Origin: Myotis daubentonii
Lineage: Eukaryota; Chordata; Mammalia; Chiroptera; Vespertilionidae
DNA length: 64,000 nt
Direction: 5' to 3'
Assembly: GCF_963259705.1 (NCBI RefSeq)
Contig: NC_081842.1
Span: 91,130,433 to 91,194,432, forward strand
Part shown: one piece after another, positions 24,380 through 36,080 of the stretch
How positions within the stretch are numbered: position 1 is the first letter of the stretch
Layout of the letters: every line of letters begins with the position of its first letter
Notes under the pieces: model-generated
Told to the model about the DNA's origin: nothing
The model's database searches: none
Seen by the model: the letters and a program-made list of their open reading frames with translations, nothing else
Position numbers and translations under genes: made by a program

Positions 24380-25078
24380 TGGATAAGAGGCTAATAACCA
24401 CATTTTCAGAATATTCAATCTATGCAAAAATTGTGACTATTTACTTTCTTATATTCCAAAATTGCTCTATCATTTGAAGTCAGCATATTATATTTTAAGT
24501 ATAATTCTGTCATACAAATAACTTTTAAAGTTCTTTATTAAACAGTTTTAGATAAAATATACACTCTTAATTACTTAAATCGCATAGAATCATCTTCATA
24601 CTATCTTATTCATTCTTACTTAAAACAGATGTCACACTTTATTTTACATGAAAAATTTAGGTTATACACTTGAAGTGTATTGCTCTGTTGGTAATCTAAT
24701 AAATTGTACATAAAATAATTTAATAATGATGTAAAATATTAACATGTAACAGGAAAATATATATTGTGGCAATTATGAAAAATATATGAAATGAAGATGG
24801 TCTGTCATTTAGGAGGATATAATTAATAAAACCATGCTAACTTAAGAAGTACTTTTAATACATTGGAGGGAAACAGACACAAAAATAGTATTAATATATG
24901 GAATTTATGTTAAAGGACTTAAAGAAATGTGACGTTTTTTAAGAAATATTTTTTATTATATGTATCTATTTTACCATTGTATGTTAGAAAAATGAGTACA
25001 CAACACAAAAATAAATTGAAATATTTTGTGTCTTTAAATTTAGTAACCTGCTTATACGTACTAATAAAGTTAGTTTAG
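24380..25078. other. AT-rich unique sequence
   Basis: No gene. Very AT-rich with no open frame longer than background. Confidence 0.5.
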
Positions 25079-25300
25079 TCCTGGCCAGTGAGACTCAGTT
25101 GGTGGGGTGTTATCTTTCTGTGCACTGACAGGTTGCCAGTTTGATTCCCAGCCAGGGCACATGCCCAGGTTGTAGGAACAATCCCCAATAGGCCCCGTTC
25201 CGGAAGCAGCCGATCAGTGTTCACTCTCACATCAAAGTTTCTCTGCCTCTCTCCCTCTCTCTCCCTTCCTCTTTGTCAAAAATTCAATAAAATCCTTTTC
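25079..25300 (+). mobile_element. Ves SINE
   Basis: Diverged head (GTCCTGGCCAGTGAGACTCAGTTGG), B-box region GTTTGATTCCCAG, CAGGGCACATGCCCAGGTTG, GCAGCCGATCAGTG and a CT-rich 3' part (CTCTCCCTCTCTCTCCCTTCC) ending AAAATTCAATAAAATCC. The head differs from the other copies, suggesting another Ves subfamily. A Helitron lies just beyond its tail. Confidence 0.92.
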
Positions 25301-25308
25301 TTATGTCA

Positions 25309-25822
25309 TCCTATCTAATAAAAGAGAAACATGGTAATTGGCGTACGACCGATACCCTTTTCATTGGCTAATCAGCGAGATATGCAAATTAACTGTCAGC
25401 CAAGATGGCGGCCGGCAGCCAGGCAGCTTGAAACTAACATGAGGCTTGGTTGCCTCAGTGACGGAGGAAACCAACGTTCCCCGCCTGCCGCTGCCTCTGA
25501 GCTTGCAGTTTAAGAAACTCTGTAACAAATACGCCCAACTTCAGCCAGCAGATTCGCAACATTGTAAGCAAAGGCCAGAAACCTATTTTCAGCCGGAGGC
25601 CTAAGAGCTGGAGCCAAGCCTCAAGCTAAAGCTGGCCCAGAATTTAAAAAAAAAAAAAAAAAAAGGAAAAAAGGAGTGTTTGGGAGTTCAGTCACCCCCA
25701 GCCTGAAAACAGCCCTCAGCCCCTCACCCAGGCTGGCCAGGCACCCCAGTGGGGACCCCCACCCTGATCCAGGACACCCTTCAGGGCAAACTAGCCGGCC
25801 CCACCCGTGCACCAGGCCTCTA
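25309..25822 (+). mobile_element. Helitron with promoter-like cargo (copy H4)
   Basis: Starts A|TCCTATCTAATAAAAGAG and ends at CAGGCCTCTA, where the next Helitron begins without a gap. The interior departs from the common HeliBat body: a CpG-containing segment with CCAAT-box (inverted), octamer and YY1-like words, a tract of 19 A interrupted by GG near 25646, then GC-rich CAGCC repeats. The A run may mark captured RNA-derived sequence; this is inference. A 60-codon plus frame and a 63-codon minus frame show no domain. No transposase coding. Confidence 0.88.
25361..25413 (+). promoter_or_regulatory. Promoter-like cluster inside Helitron H4 (CCAAT, octamer, YY1-like words)
   Basis: TCATTGGCTAATCAGC contains an inverted CCAAT box (ATTGG, 25363-25367), ATGCAAAT (25382-25389) is a perfect octamer, and CAAGATGGCGGCC (25401-25413) matches the YY1 word AAGATGGCGGC typical of CpG promoters around the start site. 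Order and spacing (about 15-20 bp) are promoter-like. No transcript evidence is available here. Confidence 0.45.
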
Positions 25823-26555
25823 CCCTATATAGTAAAAGGGTAATATGCCTCCCGGCACCGGGATCAGCGTGACAGGGGGCAGCACCCAAACCCCCTGATC
25901 GCCCTGAAGCTCTGTGTGTGACAGGGGGCGGGGCCACAACCTCCCTATCCACCCTGCTCTGTGCCTGATAGGGGGGAGCTCCCCCCCCACGGGCCCTGCT
26001 CTGTGTGTGACAGGGTGCGGCGCCCCAACCCCCCGGCCCCCGGCCCTGCTCTGTGTGTGACGGGGTAGAGCCATAACCTCCCCATCAGCCCTGCCCTGAG
26101 TGTGAGAGTGGCGGCGCCCCAACCCCCTGATCCGCCCTGCTCTGTGGGTGATAGAGGGCAGCACCCCAACCCCCTGATGGGCCCTGCTCTGTGCATGACA
26201 GGGTACAGAGCCCCAACCCCCCTGATGGGCCCTGCTCTGTGTGTGACAGGGGGCAGCGCCCCAACCCCCGTATTGGCCCTACTCTGTGTGTGACAGGGGG
26301 TTGCTCCACAACCTCCCCATCGACCCTGCCTTGAGTGTGACAGGGGACCGCGCCCCAACTCCCCAATCGGCCCTGCTCTGAGCCCGACCAGGGGCTGCAC
26401 CTAGGGATTGGGCCTGCCCTCTGCCACCCGGGAGCAGGCCTAAGCCAGCAGGTCGTTATCTCCCGAGGGGTCCCAGATTGCGAGAGGGCACAGGCCAGGC
26501 TGAGGGACCCCCCCTCCCCCCCGAGTGCACAAATTTTTGTGCACCGGGCCTCTAG
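25823..26555 (+). mobile_element. HeliBat-type Helitron with 47-bp minisatellite (copy H5)
   Basis: Starts CCCTATATAGTAAAAGGGTA immediately after H4 and ends with the hairpin GTGCACAAATTTTTGTGCAC (9-bp stem) followed by CGGGCCTCTAG|T, the canonical 3' end. The interior is mostly an array of GC-rich units. The conserved 3' block (CTCCCGAGGGGTCCCAGATTG, CAGGCTGAGGGACCCC) is shared with H6, H9 and H10. No Rep/helicase coding. Confidence 0.94.
25864..26410. repeat. Minisatellite, about 12 units of 47 bp
   Basis: Units begin TCTGTGTGTGACAGGGGGCA and continue GCGCCCCAACCCCCTGAT with GGCCCTGC. Starts counted by eye: 25864, 25911, 25958, 26000, 26050, 26095, 26141, 26188, 26236, 26283, 26330, 26378 (spacing 42-50, mostly 47). 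Because the minus strand lacks stops in two frames, 151- and 205-codon frames run through the array; their repetitive translation (PLSHTEQGP-like) is an artefact. Confidence 0.93.
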
Positions 26556-28429
26556 TTTTATAATAAAGAGATAAATGTTAACTGTGTGGGTTTTTTTTTT
26601 AATACTGACATTTTTATAATCTATGAAACACCAAAGAGACCAGCACCCTTTAAATTGTACAAACTTCTTTTGGCTTAGTTTCCAAGTGACTCTTTTATCC
26701 AAAATTTAAGTGTGTGTGTGTGTGTGTGTGTGTATGTTGGTACATCGATACTTGTATATATGTCTGTATATAAGTGTCATCCTTCTATTGCATAAAATTA
26801 TAGGTAGAGGACTTATTGTCATAGCTTTTAGGAACTTTTTTGTAAACAATTTATTACATTCTCCAAACAGTCTGTTTGGAGAACACTGTGAAGAGTAAAT
26901 CACATCTGCTACAATAAGCCAACTTCCAAAATTGGAATTTCCCCTGACATTTCATTTGAGGATTATATCTTTATATGAACTAGGGGAGTATTTCTACAGA
27001 GTCCAAAAGAAAGAGAATTTTTAAAAAGCTCTTTCAAAGAACAAAGACTGATGGCTTGGGAGAGCTGTTTGTCTCTGTTCCTTCAAATTGCTTTAAACAA
27101 CACATGATGTGTTAAATGCATTGGAAAAGAGGCAACAAGTTAATAGAGAGCTTAAAACAAAACCAAAGCAAAAGAACAATAACAACAACAACAAAAAAGA
27201 TTGAAAAAAACAACATGTGATTCTATAGACCTCAAGGACATCAGTAAAATTTCCTCCAATGAAAAATGATTTCTTTGTAACTTCATCTTTAAATATCCTT
27301 TGCTGCTGCTGTTGTTATAGTTGTGTTGTTATGACATCATCTCAAAGAGAAGAGGATGAAAGGGCAAAAGCACAGGGCATGATACTGAGAGTCTCAGGTA
27401 CCTATTCTCACCCTGCCACTCACCCAGCATATGAAACCTTGGCCAAAGAAGCTGAAACGACTCAAGTCTTGAATTTTAATGTATAAAATGAGCTTAAATT
27501 TTTCCTAACATTATGGATACTGTCCTAAGACTCTAAGTAATACTATGGGAATCATTTGAAACTGGCACATGTTACGAAAAGTAATGTATCATTTGAATGA
27601 CAGAAGCAAGTGAGAAAGGTAAAGAATGTAAATGATATTTCAAGTTATAATGTGAGGGAGCATCGCTCTCTAATTTAAAGCCAAAGTCCTGTAGACTTGT
27701 CTGAGAATGAACTAGTGAAGCATTTAGCTTAGAAATTGAGTGCTTTGGACTGCATATAAGTACTTTAAAACTCTTCTAAATAAATGCATCCATATCATCC
27801 ATTGCACAGGATAGATCCCTGGTGAAAAGGCACTTCACATTAATAGCTAAATTATTGACTGCTGTTAATGTGTTTCTAAATACAAAATGGATTTAAAGAT
27901 TTTTAGTTGGGTAGTAATTTAAATGAAATGTCATTTTAAAGACATCAGCCTTGTGCAACGAATAGCAAACACCGAACTGGTAATTCATTCATTCACTAAC
28001 TAATCAATTGTCAAGAGGGAACAGTGTGAAAGTTGCTGTGGTAGGCACTCTGAAAGTCTCAACGAGGAGCAAGACAATGAGCTTATGGACCAGAAGGGAC
28101 TGTAGAATGTGTCTGAAATCCTTATAATTCCAGAGAGAAAGTGAGGTGTGTGGCAGATGTGCAACAAAACCTAGTGGGTTTTCAGATATGGAACTGTTAC
28201 TTTTGGTTCGGATCACCTGGGAATATTTTCTGAAGCAATTGTAAAACTACAAACTAAAGAGGGTTATTAAACATTCATTGAAACATCTTCCTTTTCCTAA
28301 AATAAGTATTACTATGATCATAATTTGAGAATTTTGCAATTTCTTTTCTGTCTATTGGATTTCCCTAAATGTTGCCAATTTTTAAAAATTCTTAAAATAT
28401 AGATACATTGACAATCTCTCTGAATGAAG
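26556..28429. other. Unique AT-rich sequence
   Basis: No gene. Contains a TG microsatellite. The part 26990-27970 looks repeat-poor and could include conserved noncoding sequence (impression only). Confidence 0.45.
26710..26733 (+). repeat. (TG)n microsatellite
   Basis: Twelve uninterrupted TG units. Confidence 0.97.
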
Positions 28430-28440
28430 CTGCATAATCT

Positions 28441-28605
28441 TTTGAAAACTGTTTTTTATTGATTTTTAGAGAAAAATGGAGTGAAACGAATAACGAGATA
28501 GAAACATTGATGAGAGAGAAACATCATCCATATGCTGCCTCCTGCACATCCCCCACCTCTTGGTTTCTGGGTTGATACTTAACTATTGAGCAACACCAAC
28601 TTGGC
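28441..28605 (-). mobile_element. Ves SINE, truncated/diverged
   Basis: In reverse complement: GGCCAAGTTGGTGTTGCTCAATAG head, ACCAAGAGGTGGGGGATGTGCAGGAGGCAG body, CATCAATGTTTCTATC and an AATCAATAAAAAACAG tail, with an internal deletion around the B box. Flanked by an 11-bp direct repeat CTGCATAATCT (28430-28440 and 28606-28616). Confidence 0.9.
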
Positions 28606-28616
28606 CTGCATAATCT

Positions 28617-31600
28617 CTTAATTATCTCATCTTTAAAAATTAATTTGGGGTGAGTACCTTGTATAAATAATATGTAAGTATAAATTAAAAGGCCACTACC
28701 TATTTTTCTCTAGATTAGTAAGGTTCCAGGTTCTTGTGTTTCCTCTTAAGAAATTGGGACCTTAGACTACAATTTAATTTTTGACTACCTGTCTTTGTGA
28801 GTCAAGATTTACAGCCAAAGAAAATATGTTGAAAAGTCTAGAGTTCATTCCCAAAAAGATCTTATTAAATTTGTCTAGCTGCTTATATGTTATCTTATTG
28901 AATCTTCCAATTGGATCTTCCAATTATGTTTCACCAAGAATTCAGGAGATTAGGAAACTTTCCAAAGTAGTATAGCTGGATTCAAATCCAGTTATGTCTT
29001 AATTTGAAGTTCATATTCTGCACTTTTTTTTCAGGCATGATAAGTTTCAATTAATCATTTACTGCTAAACAGTATCTAAAAAAAACAAAGCTATAAATTT
29101 TTAATAAATTACATTTGTTTACATAACATTGTGGTTTTCTTATCTAAAGTTATCAGCAAGTATATAGTCAGAGGTTTTATAATAATACTTTATGAAATTA
29201 TAAGATTTTAGAGCACCTAAATATCAAATTTTATGGAAATAAACTTTCAAACTTGGTAAGAGTAAGTCATTCATTCTATATTTTATTTATTATTGTAGCT
29301 ATTCAATTTATTGCTTTCTTTCTTGTATTTATTTATTTTGAATGTCCAATCTAAGTTCTAAATTAGTTTCAAGTCTGAACAGCAGACTCAAATACTTTGC
29401 TCAACATAATTTTCTGTAATTTGAGATTGAAACTCATGTATGTGTTTTAGCATGCATATGTGTATACTTGTGTGCAATATTATATTACATTTAGTTAAAT
29501 AAACTTTTCTCTGGGTTACATCAAGTAAATTGGTGACATCTTTGTTCTCATTTATTAAAATGTATTTATGGGTCAGATAAATTGTTATGATTATATGTGA
29601 CTTTAAAAAAAAATCACTCCAGATGATTTTGCCATGTCCTCTACATTGTACAATCCAAATACAGCAAGAGCTAGCCTTCGGTGGATAGATTTTTCTTCAT
29701 TTATTAGATGTTTTGGTTTCATTGAAACAGAAAAGTTAATCCTTTACTTCTTCTCACAGGAACCAATAAAGCAGCTCATTTATTTTGATGAGAACTTTTC
29801 ATTCTTGTTCTGCTTACCTATAATCTAACCTCATTCTGATATCCCAGACCCATTATTTACCATCCATAAAGCAGTATTTATTGGAAAATTAATCCACTGG
29901 AGGCAATTTGCATGAAAAGTGGGACAGTTATACTAGAAAGACAATTGGTGGTACAAAAAATGTCTAGTATCAACTTCACTACCATCTAGCTGAGAGAATG
30001 TGGCCATCTCCTTTATCCATTTTCCTTCATTTTTCTATTATCTGTAAAATACGATTTCTGGATTAATGTCTAATGTTGTCTTAGCTCTATAATATTATTT
30101 GAACAAATGAGAGTTTAAGAACTGATACTTTAATGTAAATTAAATAGTTAAGTTAATATATTTTTATAACTTTAATATAGGAAACAAGGAGCCAATTACA
30201 GTATTATTTTATGTGCTAAAAAGAATTAAATTCAGAAAAATATATTCCATATTTAAATAAATATATTGTCTCTGAAAAATACTTTACATTCAGATTTTGT
30301 GGTCATGCGTTCAAATATTCTCCAACTTTATTATGTAACTTTGAACTATTTAACATGTAGGGAAATTTCTTTCAAATTAGTTATTCCCAATTTGCATGAA
30401 TACCGGTGATGCCTCTCTTGACACTGATAATTCATACTAGTGCACTTTGACACAATAAAAGGAACACTTTTGAAAATTCCATGAATTATTTCACTTAAAA
30501 GCTCTAGTCTTTCTATAAAGAAGTCTTCATCCAGACCCTTATGACCAATATTACCTTTTATGAAATATTTGTCATGCTTTCAAAGGTCCTTCATATAATA
30601 GCACTTGGTAGCCCCAAGATAAACTTGTAAGACAGGTTTATCTCCTTATTTATGAAAAGTCCATGAGAATCAACATACAGGGGTGGGTAGATTAATGCAA
30701 TTGTAATTTTTATTATTATTAAAGTGCTAGAGGAGACATGCAATCAGTCTAACATTTTTGCTTTATAAATGAGATAAGTGATGTCTATGTAGATTAAAAG
30801 ATTAAGTGACTTTGGCAAGGTCATGAATCTGTTTAAATGCAGGAATGAATATGTGGCATTCTATGTGTACACATGCACACAACCCCTCTCCCCACTGCAC
30901 ACACTGACTACTTTAAAGGGAAGAATCACAGGTTTGGCTGTATTACACTGGCATGCTGCCATGTAAGTTAGAATTTTTGTTTTTCAATTATTTTTTTAGA
31001 ATCACGAAGACCCAAATTAAATAGTAACATCAACAACTTAAATAACTTCATAAAGAAGCATAAGAACACCGATTATATAAAAAATGGAGTTTAATACTTT
31101 AGCTAAGTTTAAAAAGTCCCCTGTGTTTTTTTGTTTATTTGTTTCTTGTTTCTTTTCTTTCGTGTAATATCTGGCACTTAAAAAAGCTCAGGATTTCAAA
31201 TAAAATGTTTGCCTTGCTTTAACTGAAGACAAATATGAGCAATTACATTGTAAAATACATTAGCCAATGCATAATTAGTATCTGCACTTTAGCCTTAAAC
31301 AGAATCTCCTAAAGATGATGGAAACAGAGTATTTTTAAACACAAACAAATATTTAAAAGCCTCTGGACCAAAGATTCCTAAATGCTTTTGATTCAGCACA
31401 ACAGCCTGTGATGTACTGCTGAATGTCATTTGCTTAGTCACAGCACGAGGGCATGTAGGTAATAAAAATTCTGTGAGCATGTTTGCAAAATATAAATGCT
31501 TAAGCAATTCTTTGTAGCCATAACTTGTGGTGTAGATGGAATGCAATCTCCAATAAACAAGATGAATGAAGTGAAGGGTAACCACTGCTTTATCATTCTT

Positions 31601-33014
31601 CATGTAGACTACAGAATCCATTGCCTGTCTAAGGAGTAAAGCTTTATGATTCTGAACAATGAAACCATATTTTAAAACCACATTAAAGGCAAATTAAATA
31701 TTAAGCTTAGCAGAAGAGATATACTGAACAGAATCTAAAATCAAGTAATTTGCATAGAACTAATATTATAGTAAGGCTATCTCAAACTATAACATCTAAA
31801 ATACACATGGTAACAACTGATTGTCTAAAATGTTCTCTAACATGTCATGTTCCATTTCTCCCTGTACAATTTTGCAATAGTTTCTAGAATAATGTAGATT
31901 TTTGTTTTATGGCACCTGTCTCTAGGATTTGACACTTTTTGCTTGAATCATAGATCTTCTCCTCAGGGGCTAATATGGAAAATTTAAAAACCAAGTCAAC
32001 CCATAGCATAGCTTCAAGTTTTATTACTATATGCATTATAACTATGAAATTGACAAAACATATATTAAGCTTAAGTCATTTAAATATTTAGCTGACAGAA
32101 GTGATATATAAACATACTACTGAAGAGACACTGAAAATATTTCATAAAATATTCTAATAATATTTATTCTTATATTTAAACATTTTTTTTCAAATAAGGA
32201 AAGCTAAAAAAGAGAGTCAGTGTTTAACTTTCTGTCAGTCAGTGGTGAAATGAGGCTACAGGAAAGATTTGTCTAAAATCAGAAAAACTCGTCATTCAGA
32301 AAGATCCTACTAACCATGGTCTTGCTGAGATATAATTACCTTGAAAGTACAATTATGGGACATTTTATGTCTTCTTATGGACCTAGCTGAATACATAACT
32401 CTTCTGTAAATGTGAATTAAATAAATTCCTTAGGCTTTGACTATACCTTTATTTTGTATTACTAAATAACAAAGTTCATCATTCCATCCATTCATTCATT
32501 TATTCTTAAATTCCTTCTATTTTGAAACACTCAGATAAGCACAGTTGAGATACAAAAAAGAAGAAACATATCTGTCTTCAATGTAGTGATAGTCTAATAG
32601 AGAAAATAAGAAGTAACAAATAACTATACTACAGAGTAAAATGTAATAGATGTTCTCACAAGTCAATAACAGAGTGTGATGACTATCATAGACCCTGCTT
32701 GCAATTATTAAAATCATGGAAACATTTGTGGAAGTTTATAATCTGGTCTGCACTTTTGAAGATGAATATAGTATTTGTATTACAAGCTTACATAATACAA
32801 ACATTTGTCACCATATTTGTGTAAGTATAATTTTCTAACATTTTTCAAAGATTTCTTTCTTTATCCAGTTTGCTATTTTAAATGCTCAACTCATTGATAC
32901 CTTTTCTAGGAGACTTAACCTGTTCTTTCATTGCACAGTTCACACTTCAATCATGGTCTTTCTCTAAATGTAGTGCAATCATCTCTTCATTTCTGTACCT
33001 CCCACTACAAATTC
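28617..33014. other. Long repeat-poor stretch
   Basis: About 4.4 kb with little recognisable repeat. A weak MIR/L2-like remnant is possible at 30630-30860 (ATAAATGAGATAAGTG ... AAGTGACTTTGGCAAGGTCATG). The longest non-repeat open frame of the window lies here (minus 31295-31681). Confidence 0.45.
31295..31681 (-). other. Unrecognised 128-codon open frame, probably noncoding
   Basis: It starts at ATG (MVLKYGFIVQNHKALLLRQA) and contains YWRLHSIYTTSYGYKELLKH and CPRAVTKQM. I recognise no family, signal peptide or membrane segment. No known repeat underlies it, and the surrounding DNA is repeat-poor. More likely a chance frame, possibly within a conserved noncoding element or an old retrocopy. 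Coding potential is not supported by anything else visible. Confidence 0.2.
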
Positions 33015-33125
33015 CTTAAAATGGAACTCTTTCAAGTTGTCTTTTTTATTTCTAAATTTAAAATGCACATGAAATTTTATAGGTATTCAATAAATGCTCA
33101 TTAATTGAATGGATAAATGGATAAA
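33015..33125 (+). mobile_element. L2-type fragment
   Basis: AAATTCCTTAAAATGGAACTCTTTCAAG, then ATAGGTATTCAATAAATGCTCATTAATTGAATGG-like sequence matches the L2 3' end (AAGCTCCTTGAGGGCAGG ... TAGGCGCTCAATAAATG ... TTGAATGAATG). Diverged. Confidence 0.6.
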
Positions 33126-33226
33126 TAATCAGAGTGCCTCAAAGTAAGAACACATATTTCCCATTGTATTTTTAAAAATATTGATTGAATCAGATTCTCT
33201 CTGAGATTTACTAATGAACATATTAT

Positions 33227-33229
<3 letters not shown>

Positions 33230-33275
<46 letters not shown>
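33230..33275. repeat. (AT)n microsatellite
   Basis: About 23 uninterrupted AT units, long enough to be polymorphic. A 78-codon frame reading YIYIYI runs through it and is an artefact. Confidence 0.97.
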
Positions 33276-33276
<1 letters not shown>

Positions 33277-33519
33277 CATTTTATTTACTTAAACATCATT
33301 ACAAACAACATTTCAATATCTCACTTGACAGGGTACATTTTAAGAACTTAGCTGGATTAAATTTCACATCCATGTCAAAGCTTCTACAATTTTACAGTAT
33401 ATTTTCTCTGCAGATTTTAATACAAATTTGTGACTATGTACTATGTATAGTATTTTATTAGCAATTTAAAGTGTTTTTGAAGCAAAATTTAATGGGAAGC
33501 ATTGTTTAATGAAAAGTTA

Positions 33520-33690
33520 CAAGTGCTAGGAGCAGGCAGATCTAAATTGCACTGTAACTTCGTAGCAAACTAGCTGTTTCCACAAGCAGGTTATTAAAAT
33601 CCGTCAAGTTAAATTTTACTCATCAACAAAATGGTGATACTGACATCTACTTCTTTTCCTGATTGTTGCTGGGACTTATATACACACACA
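33520..33690 (-). mobile_element. MIR SINE, diverged
   Basis: The plus strand shows the reverse-complement MIR order: GCACTGTAACTTCGTAGC, AAATTTTACTCATCAACAAAATGGTGATACTGACATCTAC, GATTGTTGCTGGGAC (compare CTCAGTTTCCTCATCTGTAAAATGG ... GGGTTGTTGTGAGG). Confidence 0.65.
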
Positions 33691-34019
33691 ATATATATAA
33701 TCATTTAATAATATGTAAGAACATAAAATGAAGATATTGATGATAGAGGATAGTAATCTGATAACAGAAACATAGCACTTATTAATGCCCCAGAAATTTT
33801 TCTAAATATTTATATCTACTTACTCAGATTCAATAGGAATATAACAAGAATGTCCCTTGTTAGGTGGCAAGTCCCTGATGGACAGGAACAGTGCCTTTAT
33901 TGTTTTCCCTAATGCTTAATATTTGTTAATTGTAACAAAAATTGCGCAAGGAACTGTTCTTGATGTGTTCATATAGCAGGATTTAGTCTGACAACAAAAC
34001 CCAGTGGGGCTTATTTGGA

Positions 34020-34274
34020 AATTAAACAACAGGTAACATAAATAAATTAGCAAATTATATAGTATGTTATCTAATAATTGGTTATCAAATTATACAGGTA
34101 GATGCAGGAAAGAATGATAGAAATTGTGGGAGTGGGCACTGGGGACTGCAATGCTAAGTGATGTGAAGGCCTTATTATAAAGTGTCAATTGAAGAAGTTG
34201 AGGTAGTGATCTTTGGGGATATCTCAGATTCCTGTATTTCAGAGAGAATAGTAAGTGTGAAAACCTTGAGGCAG

Positions 34275-34325
<51 letters not shown>

Positions 34326-34600
34326 GTTAAGGAAAAGTCAGGAGGCCAGTGTAACTAGAGTCAAGTTTCAACATTGAACGAGTCGTGGGATATGAGTTTG
34401 TATAAGTATTTGATCAAAGTTTACTATTTTTATTATTAGATTTTAGTTTTCATAGGCTTGAGATGGGAAGTAACCAAAAATCTTTAAGTAGGAAAATGAC
34501 ATACTCTGACTAATGTTCTCACAGAATCATTGTGGTTGTGTGTTGAAAATAGATTTAGGGTAGGAAAGTGTGAGGTTACAAGTTAGAATATTAGTATGTG
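34020..34600 (+). mobile_element. Ancient mammalian repeat, family not assigned
   Basis: CCTTGAGGCAG ... GGAGGCCAGTGTAACTAGAG ... GAGATGGGAAG ... AAAATGACATACTCTGACTAATG ... TTGTGTGTTGAAAATAGATTTAGGGT has the order of a common old mammalian interspersed repeat (GCCCTGAGGCAGG, GGAGGCCAGTGTGGCTGGAG, GTGACATGATCTGACTTACG, GTGTTGAGAATAGACT). I remember the pattern but not the family name. A TG microsatellite sits inside it. Confidence 0.5.
34276..34324 (+). repeat. (TG)n microsatellite
   Basis: About 24 TG units inside the old repeat. Confidence 0.97.
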
Positions 34601-35968
34601 GCTTTTGTAGTATCTCCCAAAATACATGACAGAGTACAAATCCCATAGGAATAAAAACATAATTTTCAAAACCAACACAACAATAGCCATCCAGTGTGAC
34701 TGCCTGTCTTGAACCATAAATATATAGGTTATATAATAGAGTTATATCTTATTAATCACATTGCATAATATGGTTATGTCTGATAGGTTAATTCTTGGTA
34801 ACAAAAATCTTTACATACAAGTATAGGCACTTTATCTTTTAAAAAGTCACTTTGGAGCAAAAAGTGTATGTCATCACTATTATATTTTCTTTGGTAAATC
34901 AGACTTATACATATTTGTTTGTCAGATTGGCAAAAAAACATATTTTTGACGTGTCACAGAATTTCAGTAATTAGTTTTATGTGTGTCATGAGATGAAAGA
35001 TGTTGAAAATCACCAAGTTAAGTAATATGAGAAATAAACGATTAGAAATAGAAAAATAGAGTTCATAGTGTGGAAGGCATTGGTGATCTTAATTTAAAAA
35101 AAATAGTGAATTGGTAGGGATAAATGCCTCACTGGAAGAGTTTAGAGAAAGAATGAGGAGGAAGCATTGCGATGTCTCTTTTAAGGGGTTTGGCTGTAAA
35201 TGAAACCAGAGAAATGGGGTGGGGACTGAAGAGGATAGTGGGTTATAGACTAGCCATACGAAAGATTATTGAATTGAAATATCGGTTTGATTAGTATCAT
35301 TTCCCTATATTTTGTTTCACAGCACCAATTCACTTAAATATGTTTTCATACAATTTATGGGCAGAAATAGGGTAGGTCTGTGATACATATAATTTAAATT
35401 TACTTAATTCATAATTTAATCAGAAGAAACATGACATAATTGGGCAACACATAGCCTTTACACCTTATTTGGAGTATACAAGAAATAAAACTTGCTTTGA
35501 AATCAACCCAAGGTCATTTATTTTAATGAAGCTAAAACAATTAATATATTGGTTAAACAATTAATATATTGGTTTACTTTATAAGCTGTATGATGCTTAC
35601 TTATAAGATTGACTAAAAAATCTTATGTGCATACCATATCACATGACATAGATTAAAAGCTTTTAAGTATATTTTTATTTGTTTTTATACTATGATTCAA
35701 AAGCATCTGGACAATAAAAACGTGTCAACAAGCACTCTAATAAAACAACATCTATACTTACCTTAAATCAAGCAATACTTGCTTTTAAGCAATTACTTGA
35801 ATTATTTTTTCCTTCCTCTTCCTATATCTCATTGAAATTCCTCTTTAAAATATTCATGCAGGATGTCTTAGTTATTTAACAATATTATAAATATATCCTT
35901 ATTTCACATTTCTAAGAGTATAGTTAGTACTTAATGAACTGCAAAACTCACACACAAATTAAAAGACA
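34601..35968. other. AT-rich unique sequence
   Basis: No gene recognised. A 19-bp tandem duplication lies at 35535-35572. Confidence 0.5.
35535..35572. repeat. 19-bp tandem duplication
   Basis: AAACAATTAATATATTGGTT occurs twice with a 19-bp period and no mismatch, indicating a recent slippage event. Confidence 0.85.
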
Positions 35969-35975
35969 CTCTAGA

Positions 35976-35987
35976 CCAGCAGGGGGC
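35976..35987 (+). promoter_or_regulatory. CTCF-core-like word at the hAT left end
   Basis: CCAGCAGGGGGC fits the CTCF core CCASYAGRKGGC and is followed by AA. It spans the transposon terminus, so part comes from the flank or target duplication. Binding is untested. Confidence 0.35.
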
Positions 35988-36034
35988 AAACTACGGCCCA
36001 CGGGCCGGATCTGGCCCGTTTGAAATGAATAAAA

Positions 36035-36080
<46 letters not shown>

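Noticed and set aside
25823..26400. CRISPR-like array of regularly spaced repeats
   Set aside because: Units are contiguous tandem copies without unique spacers, in a mammalian Helitron.
26085..26702. 205-codon minus-strand frame with repeated PLSHTEQGP-like units
   Set aside because: It runs across the 47-bp Helitron minisatellite. The repeats are those of the DNA array and the start lies in unrelated AT-rich DNA; no domain or conserved start.
33225..33461. 78-codon frame starting with YIYIYI
   Set aside because: Translation of an AT microsatellite followed by AT-rich noise.
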